Below, piece after piece: positions 42,290 to 50,170 of a stretch of DNA of 64,000 nt. The DNA is from Alkalihalobacillus sp. LMS6 (GTDB taxonomy: Bacteria > Bacillota > Bacilli > Bacillales > Bacillaceae_D). The notes below the pieces were generated by a model. It had not been told where the DNA came from and did not search any database. It worked only from the letters and a program-made list of their open reading frames with translations. The DNA lies in assembly GCF_024362765.1 (NCBI RefSeq), contig NZ_CP093302.1, positions 1,518,001 to 1,582,000 on the forward strand, given 5' to 3'. Position numbers and translations under genes: made by a program. How positions within the stretch are numbered: position 1 is the stretch's first letter; the number at the start of each line of letters is the position of its first letter.

Positions 42290-43728
42290 AATCAGTTGTC
42301 GTCGGAAGTGGGATTGGTGGGCTCGTAACGGCATTATACTTAAGCAATAAGGGTGATGAAGTCACTATATTAGAAAAAAACAACTATTTTGGTGGTCGTT
42401 TAGCTTATCATCGACATGGCGAATACAAAATTGATCAAGGACCGACTATTGTCTTACTACCAGAAATGATTACGTCTATATTAGAGGAATCAGGAATGGA
42501 TGTAAGCTCGCTAGATTTTGTCCAAATCGATCCTCTTTATAAGATGAGTTTCCCGGATGGAGAGTCATTTTGGAAATATCGGGATATGGATAAACAGCGT
42601 GAAGAAATTTCAAAGGTTTTTCCTGGCGAAGAAGATCAGTTTCCTAAATTTATGCAGGCGATGGAACAGAATTTTGTTAAGGGGAAAGCGGCGTTTTTAG
42701 ATAAAAGCTTTAATCAAAAAAGGAATTTTTATACGGTTTCGAACTTGAAAACATTGTACGAGTTAAAGGCGTATCAATCTGTAGATAAAATGATACGGAG
42801 CTACTTTTCACATCAGCGGCTCCAAAATGCGTACAAACTCCAATCTCTCTATATCGGCGGAAACCCGACGAATTCATCAGCACTTTATTCACTCGTTTCC
42901 TATAGTGAACATGCCCATGGGATTTGGTACTTAAAAGGGGGCTATGCACATTTAGTTGAAAAAATTGTAGAAGAACTCGAAAGTCGCAGCGTGAAATTAA
43001 TAAACAACGCAGAAGTAAATGAGATCCTCTATAAAGGGAACGTCGGTACAGCTGTCAAAGTGGACAATACGATTTATGAAGGGGACCGATTTGTGATGAA
43101 TTTGGATTTCCCATTAGCTGAAGCCCTCGTCGAACAAAAAGAAGTCAAGAAAAAGTACGTACCTTCTTCAGGTTGTTTATTGGTATATGCAGGATTAGAT
43201 AAAATTTATGAAGAAAGCCCGATTCATCAATTTCTTATGTCGGATGAATTCGACCAACATATGAAAGATGTTTTTGAAGCACGGGATTTGTCGACACTTC
43301 CGTCGATATATGCGTTTCACCCTTCAGTAATCGACTCGTCGTTAGCACCTGAAGGAAAAGGTGTGCTTTATGCACTTATCCCGATCCCGGCTAAAATGGA
43401 AACAGATGACTGTCATAAGCTTGTGGAAACGGTACTTGAACAGCTTGAATTGCGAGCATTTCCAAACTTAAAAGCCCATATTGAGTGGCTTGATGTGCGA
43501 ACCCCGAAAGATGCAAAAGCGCAAGGATTATATGAGGGAGGAAGCTTTGGACTCGCACCAACGGTCACGCAATCAGCCGTGTTTCGACCACAATATCAAC
43601 CATTTAAAGCAAAAAATATTTATGCTGTTGGAGCATCGACGCATCCTGGTGGGGGAATCCCGATTGTTATGCAAGGCGTTAAGCTATTCGTCCAAGAATT
43701 ACAACAGGAAGCTGCGATACGAGGATAA
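42286..43728 (+). CDS. CrtI-family carotenoid desaturase (CrtN-like), second copy
   Basis: A 480-residue FAD enzyme: VVGSGIGGLVTALYLS, then KIDQGPTIVLLPEM, and the C-terminal ASTHPGGGIPIVMQGVK; the FGLAPTVTQSAVFRPQ segment near residue 425 is very like that of S. aureus CrtN, so this copy may be the main dehydrosqualene desaturase. The start overlaps the preceding stop (ATGA). It is 24 bp ahead of crtM, with a GGAGGGG site for crtM between. Confidence 0.85.
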   Translation: MKSVVVGSGIGGLVTALYLSNKGDEVTILEKNNYFGGRLAYHRHGEYKIDQGPTIVLLPEMITSILEESGMDVSSLDFVQIDPLYKMSFPDGESFWKYRDMDKQREEISKVFPGEEDQFPKFMQAMEQNFVKGKAAFLDKSFNQKRNFYTVSNLKTLYELKAYQSVDKMIRSYFSHQRLQNAYKLQSLYIGGNPTNSSALYSLVSYSEHAHGIWYLKGGYAHLVEKIVEELESRSVKLINNAEVNEILYKGNVGTAVKVDNTIYEGDRFVMNLDFPLAEALVEQKEVKKKYVPSSGCLLVYAGLDKIYEESPIHQFLMSDEFDQHMKDVFEARDLSTLPSIYAFHPSVIDSSLAPEGKGVLYALIPIPAKMETDDCHKLVETVLEQLELRAFPNLKAHIEWLDVRTPKDAKAQGLYEGGSFGLAPTVTQSAVFRPQYQPFKAKNIYAVGASTHPGGGIPIVMQGVKLFVQELQQEAAIRG

Positions 43729-43752
43729 GGAACCGAAGATGGAGGGGATGAA

Positions 43753-44589
43753 ATGAAGACTCAAGACGCTTACGAAATATGCCATACGATTATTAAGCAA
43801 CATTCTAAGACGTTTGCGAAAGCTTTTAGCACGTTACCAGCTAAAAAAAGACAAGCGGTGTGGGCAATCTATGCTTTTTGTCGAACCGTTGATGATATTG
43901 TAGATGAGGGACAGTCACCTTCATTTGAATTAGAGAAATTTGAAGAAGCGTTTATTCGCTTTACAAAAAATGAACTGCCGTTATCAGACCCGAAATGGCT
44001 AGCCCTTCATGACGTGTTCGAGAAGTTTGAGATGGATCCAACCCCTTTTTTCCATATGATAAGAGGGCAGCGAATGGATTTGTACTTAAAGAGGTATCAA
44101 ACGTTGGAAGAAGTAGAGGAATATTCCTATCATGTCGCGAGTACAGTTGGTTTAATGTTGCTACCTGTGCTTGCTCCGAAGAATCATAAGCAGCTTTATA
44201 ACAGTGGCGTCGCACTCGGGAAAGCGATGCAGCTAACGAATATTTTAAGAGATATTGGTGAAGATTTAAATCGAGATCGGATCTATGTACCGCAGTCGAT
44301 CATGCGGGCTTATGGGGTAACAGAAGATCAATTAGCGAATGGTGAACGAAATGATTCATTTATTCAGATGTGGGAGCATATTGCGACAAGAGCAGAGGCG
44401 TTGTACCAAGAGGCGTTTAAAGATATGCATCTGTATCCAATTGATGCAAGGTTACCTGTACATGGTGCAGGCATGATGTATCGTGCGATTTTAAAAGCAG
44501 TTCGAGTAAATAATTATAATGTCTTTTCGCAAAAGTCCTATGTACCGAAAACGGAAAAAGAACTCATTCTTAATGAACTGAAAGCCTAA
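43753..44589 (+). CDS. crtM: phytoene/squalene synthase family: dehydrosqualene synthase
   Basis: A 278-residue head-to-head prenyl synthase. Two Asp-rich motifs bind the diphosphates: FCRTVDDIVDEG near residue 50 and RDIGEDLNRDRIYVP near residue 172. Size and the CrtI neighbours point to CrtM, joining two farnesyl diphosphates to 4,4'-diapophytoene (C30). A C40 phytoene synthase is less likely as there is no crtE. The stop lies inside the terminator stem. Confidence 0.88.
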   Translation: MKTQDAYEICHTIIKQHSKTFAKAFSTLPAKKRQAVWAIYAFCRTVDDIVDEGQSPSFELEKFEEAFIRFTKNELPLSDPKWLALHDVFEKFEMDPTPFFHMIRGQRMDLYLKRYQTLEEVEEYSYHVASTVGLMLLPVLAPKNHKQLYNSGVALGKAMQLTNILRDIGEDLNRDRIYVPQSIMRAYGVTEDQLANGERNDSFIQMWEHIATRAEALYQEAFKDMHLYPIDARLPVHGAGMMYRAILKAVRVNNYNVFSQKSYVPKTEKELILNELKA

Positions 44590-44619
44590 GATCATGTAGT
44601 AGATCTTAGGCTTTTTTTT
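44581..44619. terminator. terminator shared by the converging carotenoid operons
   Basis: A 13-pair perfect stem (AAAGCCTAAGATC at 44581-44593 with its complement at 44602-44614) with T-run to 44619. The stop codons of both crtM (44587-44589) and the crtP-like gene (44592-44594) are inside. Clear T-run only on plus. Confidence 0.85.
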
Positions 44620-46082
44620 ATGAGGTTTGCAGCGTTTCTTCCGCTTTGAACGACCATAGGGGAACCGCCCCCAGGGTGGGTAGACCCTCCAGCAAAAAAT
44701 AAATTAGTGAGGTCTTTCCCTTTTGTAGAAGGGCGATTAAAGGCTTGTAGAAGTGTATGTGAGGTATAACCATAGAGACCTCCGAAATACGAATGAAACG
44801 TTTCTTCAAGATGGTTTGGTGTAATGACTAGATCGTCGATAATGAAGTTTCTAATAAAGACCCCGCGCTGTTCTAAGTGATCATACACCCAGTTTTTTAA
44901 TTGATCTGGATCAAGATCGCGGTTTTCATGTGTTAAGGAAGGAGCGTTCACAAGAATAAACAAGTTGTCTCCTTCTTCAGCTTGGTCAGAAACAGCGCTT
45001 CGATCATAGGTCGATGAATTGCTAATATAAATGGTTGGATCAGATGGATACGTCTTTTGTGAAAACAGTTGTTGGAATTCTTGCTCGTAGTCTTTACTAA
45101 AATAAACTTGGTGATAATGACGAGCGCTTGTCTTTTGATTGGTCGCGCATAAAATCACAAAAGCTGAACTTGTTGGTTCTTTCACTTTTGTATCTTCTGT
45201 AAAGGAAGGACGATGCTTTTTGTCAACGAGTTTTGGATATACCGTCAAGAAGTCACCATTTAACAAGTAGGCATCGTAAGCTTTTCTGGAAACAAACTTT
45301 GTTGACAAAGACGTGATGGTCTTGTTGTCATTAACATGTAGTTTGCTTACTTCTTCATTAAAGTGAAACGTCACACCTAGTTCTTCCGCCCGTTTTTGAA
45401 AAGCCTCCGCAATCGTCGGGTTTCCTCCGGGCACGTAGTATACCCCATCCAAAAACTCTAAATAGCCGATCATCGAAAAGGTTGCCGGCGCTAAATAAGG
45501 AGAAGAGCCAATGTATGTTGCGTAACGATCCAGCATTTGAACAATTCGTTGGTCTTCAAAAAAGGAACGGTGATACTGGTGCATAGTTGTAAACGGCTTA
45601 ACGGCTGAAAAGGCACGAAGTAATCGTAGTGACGCAAATTCTTGTAAGCTCGAAAACGTACGTGGGAAAAATTCGTTTACAGCATGGGTATAAAGTTGCT
45701 TAATTGAATGTGTATAACGATCAAACTGTTCAGGACGAACATTAAACGATTGAAGTTGTTCAAGCATGGTCGCTCGATCACTTGAAGCGAGCAATGTTGA
45801 ACCGTCCGAAAAATAATTCATTGTGTGGGTGTTTAATTTTCTAAACTCGATATACTCATCTGGATTTACACCACTTAAACGTAAAATGTCTTTAAATGCG
45901 TTTGGCATCGTAATCGTGTTCGGACCGAAATCAAACCGAGCCCCTCCGACCGTATACCGTTTCATTTTTCCGCCGGCGTAGTGATTTTTTTCATATACAT
46001 CAACATGGTAGCCTGCTGAAGCAAGAAGAATGGAGGCGGCGAGTCCTCCTAAGCCAGCACCGATAATCGCAACTGATTTCAT
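44592..46082 (-). CDS. CrtI-family carotenoid oxidase/desaturase (CrtP/CrtNb-like)
   Basis: A 496-residue FAD protein: IIGAGLGGLAASILLAS, FDFGPNTITMP, and the C-terminal GGSTHPGGGSPMVVQSG. It resembles S. aureus CrtP (diaponeurosporene oxidase, which oxidises a terminal methyl group) more than CrtN in the middle (YIGSSPYLAPATFSM, similar to YVGSSSYDAPAVLSM). It would produce the terminal aldehyde of the carotenoid; an aldehyde dehydrogenase is not in the window. Overlaps the upstream glycosyltransferase gene by ATGA. Its last nine codons form part of the terminator. Confidence 0.85.
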   Translation of the reverse strand: MKSVAIIGAGLGGLAASILLASAGYHVDVYEKNHYAGGKMKRYTVGGARFDFGPNTITMPNAFKDILRLSGVNPDEYIEFRKLNTHTMNYFSDGSTLLASSDRATMLEQLQSFNVRPEQFDRYTHSIKQLYTHAVNEFFPRTFSSLQEFASLRLLRAFSAVKPFTTMHQYHRSFFEDQRIVQMLDRYATYIGSSPYLAPATFSMIGYLEFLDGVYYVPGGNPTIAEAFQKRAEELGVTFHFNEEVSKLHVNDNKTITSLSTKFVSRKAYDAYLLNGDFLTVYPKLVDKKHRPSFTEDTKVKEPTSSAFVILCATNQKTSARHYHQVYFSKDYEQEFQQLFSQKTYPSDPTIYISNSSTYDRSAVSDQAEEGDNLFILVNAPSLTHENRDLDPDQLKNWVYDHLEQRGVFIRNFIIDDLVITPNHLEETFHSYFGGLYGYTSHTLLQAFNRPSTKGKDLTNLFFAGGSTHPGGGSPMVVQSGRNAANLIKKSLRSTT

Positions 46083-47221
46083 TTATAGACTCTTCCTTTC
46101 CACGTGTAGCCTGTACGTCTAGAGAGAAACATGGAGTAAACAAGGATACTAATTAAGCTTGCTGCAGAAAAAGGAATAAAAAAGCTTAATACGAGTCTTT
46201 GTTTTGACAAAAAATTGATCCATGCCATTATAAGAACAGTTAACACGTATGGGATTATGTAATAAAGCTGGAGCGAAACGATTCCGTATAAAGCAACAAA
46301 GAGCGGCGCAACAAATATGACCGTGTAGAAGAGCATTAGCAGCACGGATAATAAATAGGAGCGCCCAATGCCCGGAAAGCTATTCTTTGCGAACCCATGC
46401 CAAACTTCCTTTGTTGTGTCATACATTTTACAGGAAGCAAACGCAGTATTGTTTACAAGTTGCGTCGCGAAACCGGCTTGTTTGCTATTGCGCATTAGTT
46501 GAATATCTTCTGTTAAAGAACGATGAATGGCTTCGTGGCCTCCAATTTGGTCGTAGCACGATTTCGAAAAAAACATAAACGAGCCGTGGGCAGCTGAAGC
46601 AAGTGGCATTTGCGTACGATTTGCAAGGTATAAAGGCAAATGCAAGTAAATAATCAAATGTTGCATAGGGACAAGGAGTTGACATAGCCAAGCCGTTCCT
46701 TTTACTGGGAATTGTGGAAATCCAGAAAGTAAGCCAAGGTTTTTTTTCTTCGCAACATGGAGTAAGGCTTCGATGGTACCCGGCCTAATCTGTATGTCCG
46801 CATCAAGGAAAAATAAATATCGACCTTGTGCATGCTTGCTTAATTGATGGCAAGCAAACACTTTGCCAACCCAATGTATAGGAAGTTTTTCACCTTGAAT
46901 AATTCGTGCATGTGAAAGCATCTGCGTATGTTTTTCTAACAGTGGTAGCGTTTCATCTGTCGATTGGTCGTTTAAGAAAATAAATTCAAGCTTGGGGTAT
47001 GTTAATTTGTGTAAACTTTCAATTAAGGGTTGTACATTGTGTTCTTCATTTCTTAACGGCACAAGAATGGTTACGAGTGGTTTGTCGCCTGTTCTAACTG
47101 TGGAGAAGTCTTTTTTGAGAACAGGCATGAAAAGAGAATTGAAGAGGAGCCACAAGAGCAACAAACTCAGTCCAATGATAAGAATAAGTGTGAACAAAAT
47201 CCCACCTCTTTTTTCGTTCAT
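46079..47221 (-). CDS. family 2 glycosyltransferase of carotenoid synthesis (CrtQ-like)
   Basis: A 380-residue membrane-bound GT2 enzyme. An N-terminal membrane helix, then VTILVPLRNEE (nucleotide-sugar loop), FLDADIQIRPG (DxD-type motif), the ED in SLTEDIQLMR as catalytic base, and three C-terminal helices. By analogy with CrtQ it should attach a sugar to the terminal carboxyl of the C30 carotenoid. An internal TTG at 47197, after AGAGGTGGG, is an alternative start. It is in the minus operon, 9 bp after the acyltransferase gene. Confidence 0.85.
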   Translation of the reverse strand: MNEKRGGILFTLILIIGLSLLLLWLLFNSLFMPVLKKDFSTVRTGDKPLVTILVPLRNEEHNVQPLIESLHKLTYPKLEFIFLNDQSTDETLPLLEKHTQMLSHARIIQGEKLPIHWVGKVFACHQLSKHAQGRYLFFLDADIQIRPGTIEALLHVAKKKNLGLLSGFPQFPVKGTAWLCQLLVPMQHLIIYLHLPLYLANRTQMPLASAAHGSFMFFSKSCYDQIGGHEAIHRSLTEDIQLMRNSKQAGFATQLVNNTAFASCKMYDTTKEVWHGFAKNSFPGIGRSYLLSVLLMLFYTVIFVAPLFVALYGIVSLQLYYIIPYVLTVLIMAWINFLSKQRLVLSFFIPFSAASLISILVYSMFLSRRTGYTWKGRVYK

Positions 47222-47230
47222 TTCACGCTT

Positions 47231-47902
47231 TTACAATGAAAGAACGGTATAGGATGTATAATCTTTTTTAATTATCGCCTGTTTTTGTTCGTCAAGTTGA
47301 GCGGTAAGCAATTGCTCGAGAAAAGCAGTTTTTTCTTCAATTGCTCCATTCAGCGCAGTGATAGCTTGCCCTTTTCCAATATGGATGAGGAGATACGGCT
47401 TTCGCTTGTCTGCAAATACATAGGACATGGTAATCGGGACGACGTGTGTGTGTTGTGGAGCTTTATCACTTAGCCAGCCAATGCCATTTAAAAAGCCGAG
47501 CGGTCGTTTCTCTAATGCTTGTTCCTCACCTTGTGGGAACACCCAGACACTATTGTTGTTCATTAGAATTTCTTGGGCATACCGAAGAGACTGAATCATC
47601 TCTTTCGGTTTGTTACGATTAATCGAAAACGCGCCAAAATGACGAAAGAAGGAGTATTTTTTTAATCCTTCTTCCGACATCATCATAAAAAGTGGCTGTT
47701 TAAGTTGATGCTTCGTTAAAAGCAAGGCAACCATGCCATCCCACCAGCTAGAATGATTACCAATAAAGAGAAGTGGACGGGTTTGTTCGAATGGTTCATC
47801 CACTTGAATCAAAACGTTCGAAAACGATCGTTTGAAAAGAAATTGCTGGACATAAAAGCGAAACAAACGTAGCAGCCATGGTTTACGTCTAGCCTTTATC
47901 AT
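47231..47902 (-). CDS. lysophospholipid acyltransferase-fold protein (carotenoid acyltransferase)
   Basis: A 223-residue PlsC-like acyltransferase. The HxxxxD motif is NHSSWWDG near residue 50 and the substrate loop is VFPQGEEQ near residue 123. By position it is the functional counterpart of CrtO, which esterifies the sugar of staphyloxanthin, although S. aureus CrtO is a different, membrane-embedded family; the role is inferred from context. Overlaps the upstream CruF-like gene by ATGA. Confidence 0.8.
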   Translation of the reverse strand: MIKARRKPWLLRLFRFYVQQFLFKRSFSNVLIQVDEPFEQTRPLLFIGNHSSWWDGMVALLLTKHQLKQPLFMMMSEEGLKKYSFFRHFGAFSINRNKPKEMIQSLRYAQEILMNNNSVWVFPQGEEQALEKRPLGFLNGIGWLSDKAPQHTHVVPITMSYVFADKRKPYLLIHIGKGQAITALNGAIEEKTAFLEQLLTAQLDEQKQAIIKKDYTSYTVLSL

Positions 47903-48672
47903 GTTTGCCTCCGCGCACGATTGTATAAGAATAACAAGATACTCATTAACCCTATTGTAAGAAGAGGTGCGAAAATAATGCCATTTACAAGGGCAATGAT
48001 GCTAAACATCGCGATCATTAACACATATAAAACGATCATTCTGGCTTGCCAATAAGGGTGGAATTCCTTTGTGCGATGAAGGAAGCGAACGCCAATCCAA
48101 AGTAAGAAATGGAGCGTTAAAGCGATAAAAAACCAGCCAACAAAATTTGAAAAAGGAATCCCATAATAGAAACCATCTCCATCCCAAACCCAATACTGTT
48201 TGACATTGGCTGCAACAGGATCAAGAATTAAATCCATCACGACAGCAGCAATGGCACCAACGAAACTATAGAGCAACAATTGAATAATTGGTTGTTTGAT
48301 CGCTTGTACCATCGGCTTTACAAGTGCATGCGTTGTCGCAATGACCATAAGCCATGCGGTTCCAATTGTTAACGGAATATCTGCTATGTATAGTCCAAAA
48401 TCTGGATTATAAAAATAATGCCCAAAGAAAAGCCCATATTGAACGCCTAAGTATTCAACGAGTATGGTCGAAACGATAATAAAAATGCTAAAGAAAAGAC
48501 CGAATAATTTATACTCTCGATATAAATAAAAGCCTCCAAGTGCACCAGCAGCCAGTAAAAACACAGCGTTTGCCCATTCTAGCCAAGGGGGGAGTAAGTC
48601 AAAGCCAACTAAAATAACGCCGCATAGGTACCACACAATAAAAAAACGAAAAAGGATACGATCTACAATCAA
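47899..48672 (-). CDS. CruF-like carotenoid biosynthesis membrane protein (DUF422)
   Basis: A 257-residue protein with about seven or eight hydrophobic helices. The YLGVQYGLFFGHYFYNPDFG segment, the acidic helix MDLILDPVAA and YGIPFSNFVGWFF are DUF422/CruF signatures. CruF is a carotenoid 1',2'-hydratase in C40 pathways and related haloarchaeal bisanhydrobacterioruberin hydratases. Its presence with C30 enzymes suggests an additional hydration or, by analogy, another modification. First gene of the minus carotenoid operon. TTG start after GGAGGT. Confidence 0.8.
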   Translation of the reverse strand: MIVDRILFRFFIVWYLCGVILVGFDLLPPWLEWANAVFLLAAGALGGFYLYREYKLFGLFFSIFIIVSTILVEYLGVQYGLFFGHYFYNPDFGLYIADIPLTIGTAWLMVIATTHALVKPMVQAIKQPIIQLLLYSFVGAIAAVVMDLILDPVAANVKQYWVWDGDGFYYGIPFSNFVGWFFIALTLHFLLWIGVRFLHRTKEFHPYWQARMIVLYVLMIAMFSIIALVNGIIFAPLLTIGLMSILLFLYNRARRQT

Positions 48673-48714
48673 AATCTACCTCCAGCAGTCAATAGTCAAT
48701 ACAACCTTTATTTT

Positions 48715-48740
48715 ATTCCCTGTCCATAAGAAATACAAAC
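48715..48740 (-). promoter_or_regulatory. sigma-B promoter of the minus-strand carotenoid operon
   Basis: Read on minus: GTTTGT, 14-bp spacer, GGGAAT, fitting GTTT..-N12/15-GGGWAW. The start codon lies about 43 bp downstream, with the expected start of RNA near 48708. Confidence 0.65.
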
Positions 48741-48798
48741 GCCTGCAATTGAATATCGTTCATTTGTTTAGTACCGTGTAAAGAGGGAATAGTATGAT

Positions 48799-48828
48799 TT
48801 GACATAACCGATAAAATCAACGTAAAAT
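48799..48828 (+). promoter_or_regulatory. sigma-A promoter of the PTS IIA gene
   Basis: TTGACA, 18-bp spacer, TAAAAT, ending 47 bp before the start codon. Confidence 0.65.
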
Positions 48829-48875
48829 ACGATTTTATGAGCGCATTTGACTCATTATGCAAAGGGAGTGGAAAG

Positions 48876-49367
48876 ATGTTCAAAAAATTATTTGGAAAAA
48901 ACAATGTTGAGCCAGAAGTGATACAAGCACCAATCAACGGAACAGCGGTTGCCATTGAAGAAGTTCCAGATCCAACCTTTGGTCAAAAGATGATTGGCGA
49001 TGGTCTTGCAATTGAACCGAAAGAAGGTAAAGTTGTCGCACCTATTGATGGAAAAGTCGTTCAAGTGTTTCCAACAAAGCATGCTTTCGGAATTGAGACT
49101 GAAAATGGAGCAGAACTACTTGTTCATATTGGACTTGAAACGGTAGCCATGAATGGTGAAGGTTTTACTGCACATGTACAAGAAGGCGATAAAGTAAAAG
49201 CAGGGGATGTCATCATTGAATTTGACCTAGACTTAGTCAAAGAACGAGCGGCCCATACGATTACACCAATTGTTGTCACAAATCACGATCAGTTCTCTCT
49301 TGAGAAGCTTGCTGATGGGGATGTAGTTGCAAACGAATCTCCATTATTTAAGTTAACGAAGAAATAA
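48876..49367 (+). CDS. PTS glucose-type IIA component
   Basis: A 163-residue EIIA(Glc)-type phosphocarrier. Phosphorylatable His in LLVHIGLETV (near residue 90) and the second active-site His in PTKHAFGIE; GDGLAIEP and the C-terminal GEVVxxEL-like end are also typical. Stand-alone IIA of this type (like YpqE) can serve partner IICB transporters lacking an A domain. No PTS membrane subunit is nearby, so the sugar is unknown. ATG at 48876 follows AAAGGGAG; the ATG at 48837 is upstream of that site. Confidence 0.92.
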   Translation: MFKKLFGKNNVEPEVIQAPINGTAVAIEEVPDPTFGQKMIGDGLAIEPKEGKVVAPIDGKVVQVFPTKHAFGIETENGAELLVHIGLETVAMNGEGFTAHVQEGDKVKAGDVIIEFDLDLVKERAAHTITPIVVTNHDQFSLEKLADGDVVANESPLFKLTKK

Positions 49368-49410
49368 CAGCGTTCGAGATGGTCGCTCCATCTCAGCGCT
49401 GTTTTTTTCT
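49366..49410 (+). terminator. terminator after PTS IIA
   Basis: AACAGCG/CGCTGTT and GAGATGG/CCATCTC form a two-part stem followed by a run of T. Confidence 0.8.
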
Positions 49411-49519
49411 TTTTTTGCTCATTATTTTTTTATAGCGAAATGAGAATGAACCTGTTAAACTACGGAAAGATTCGGTTAAACAGCACGCACGAAAAATATG
49501 AATAATGGGGTGAAGGGCT

Positions 49520-50086
49520 TTGCTAGTGACTGCTTTAATAATCTTTTTTGCACAATTGATTTACGTACCAATTTTAACGTTACGAACGATTATGATGGTC
49601 AAAGGCTTAAAGCATCGTGCTGCAGCAATGGGGATGTTAGAAGGCGCAATTTATGTTGTTGCGATTGCCATTATTTTTAATGACTTGTCTAATTATTGGA
49701 ATATGGCAGCATACGCATTAGGATTTGGTATTGGTCTTTTCTTAGGTGCCTTGATTGAAGAAAAATTAGCAATCGGCTATGTAAGTATAGAAGTGAATAT
49801 TCCAGAGAAAAATCAACCTCTTATTGATCGACTACGTGAATTAGGCTTCAGTGTGTCGAGTTCATATGTAGAAGGAATGAACTCGAATCGTTGTCAACTT
49901 GATTGTACAGCGAGAAGAGATCGAGAAAAAGAATTTATTCAAATTGTCTCTTCTTTTGAACCAGCAGCGTTTATTGTTTCCTTTGAACCACGTAACTTTA
50001 AAGGTGGTTATATTACAAAAGCAATGAAAAGAAGACGTGAACGCTATTTAAAGCGAAAACAGAAGGCGGAGAACGCAGCTAACTAA
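49520..50086 (+). CDS. YebE-like membrane protein (UPF0316, DUF2179/DUF5698)
   Basis: A 188-residue protein with three hydrophobic helices (residues 1-85: [19 protein letters not shown] between the first two is the UPF0316 signature), then a cytosolic DUF2179 ferredoxin-like domain ([11 protein letters not shown]... to [10 protein letters not shown]) and a basic tail ([12 protein letters not shown]). The family is unknown in function; DUF2179 domains bind nucleotides in YitT-type relatives. TTG start after a GGGGTGAAGG site. The basic tail could contact nucleic acid or lipid. Confidence 0.8.
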   Translation: MLVTALIIFFAQLIYVPILTLRTIMMVKGLKHRAAAMGMLEGAIYVVAIAIIFNDLSNYWNMAAYALGFGIGLFLGALIEEKLAIGYVSIEVNIPEKNQPLIDRLRELGFSVSSSYVEGMNSNRCQLDCTARRDREKEFIQIVSSFEPAAFIVSFEPRNFKGGYITKAMKRRRERYLKRKQKAENAAN

Positions 50087-50170
50087 AAATGAGGAAGCGT
50101 TTAATCTTGACAGTTTGTTTATTTTTTTGGATGATAAAGCTAATTCTTTGTTACGAGGAGGAAAAGGGAT

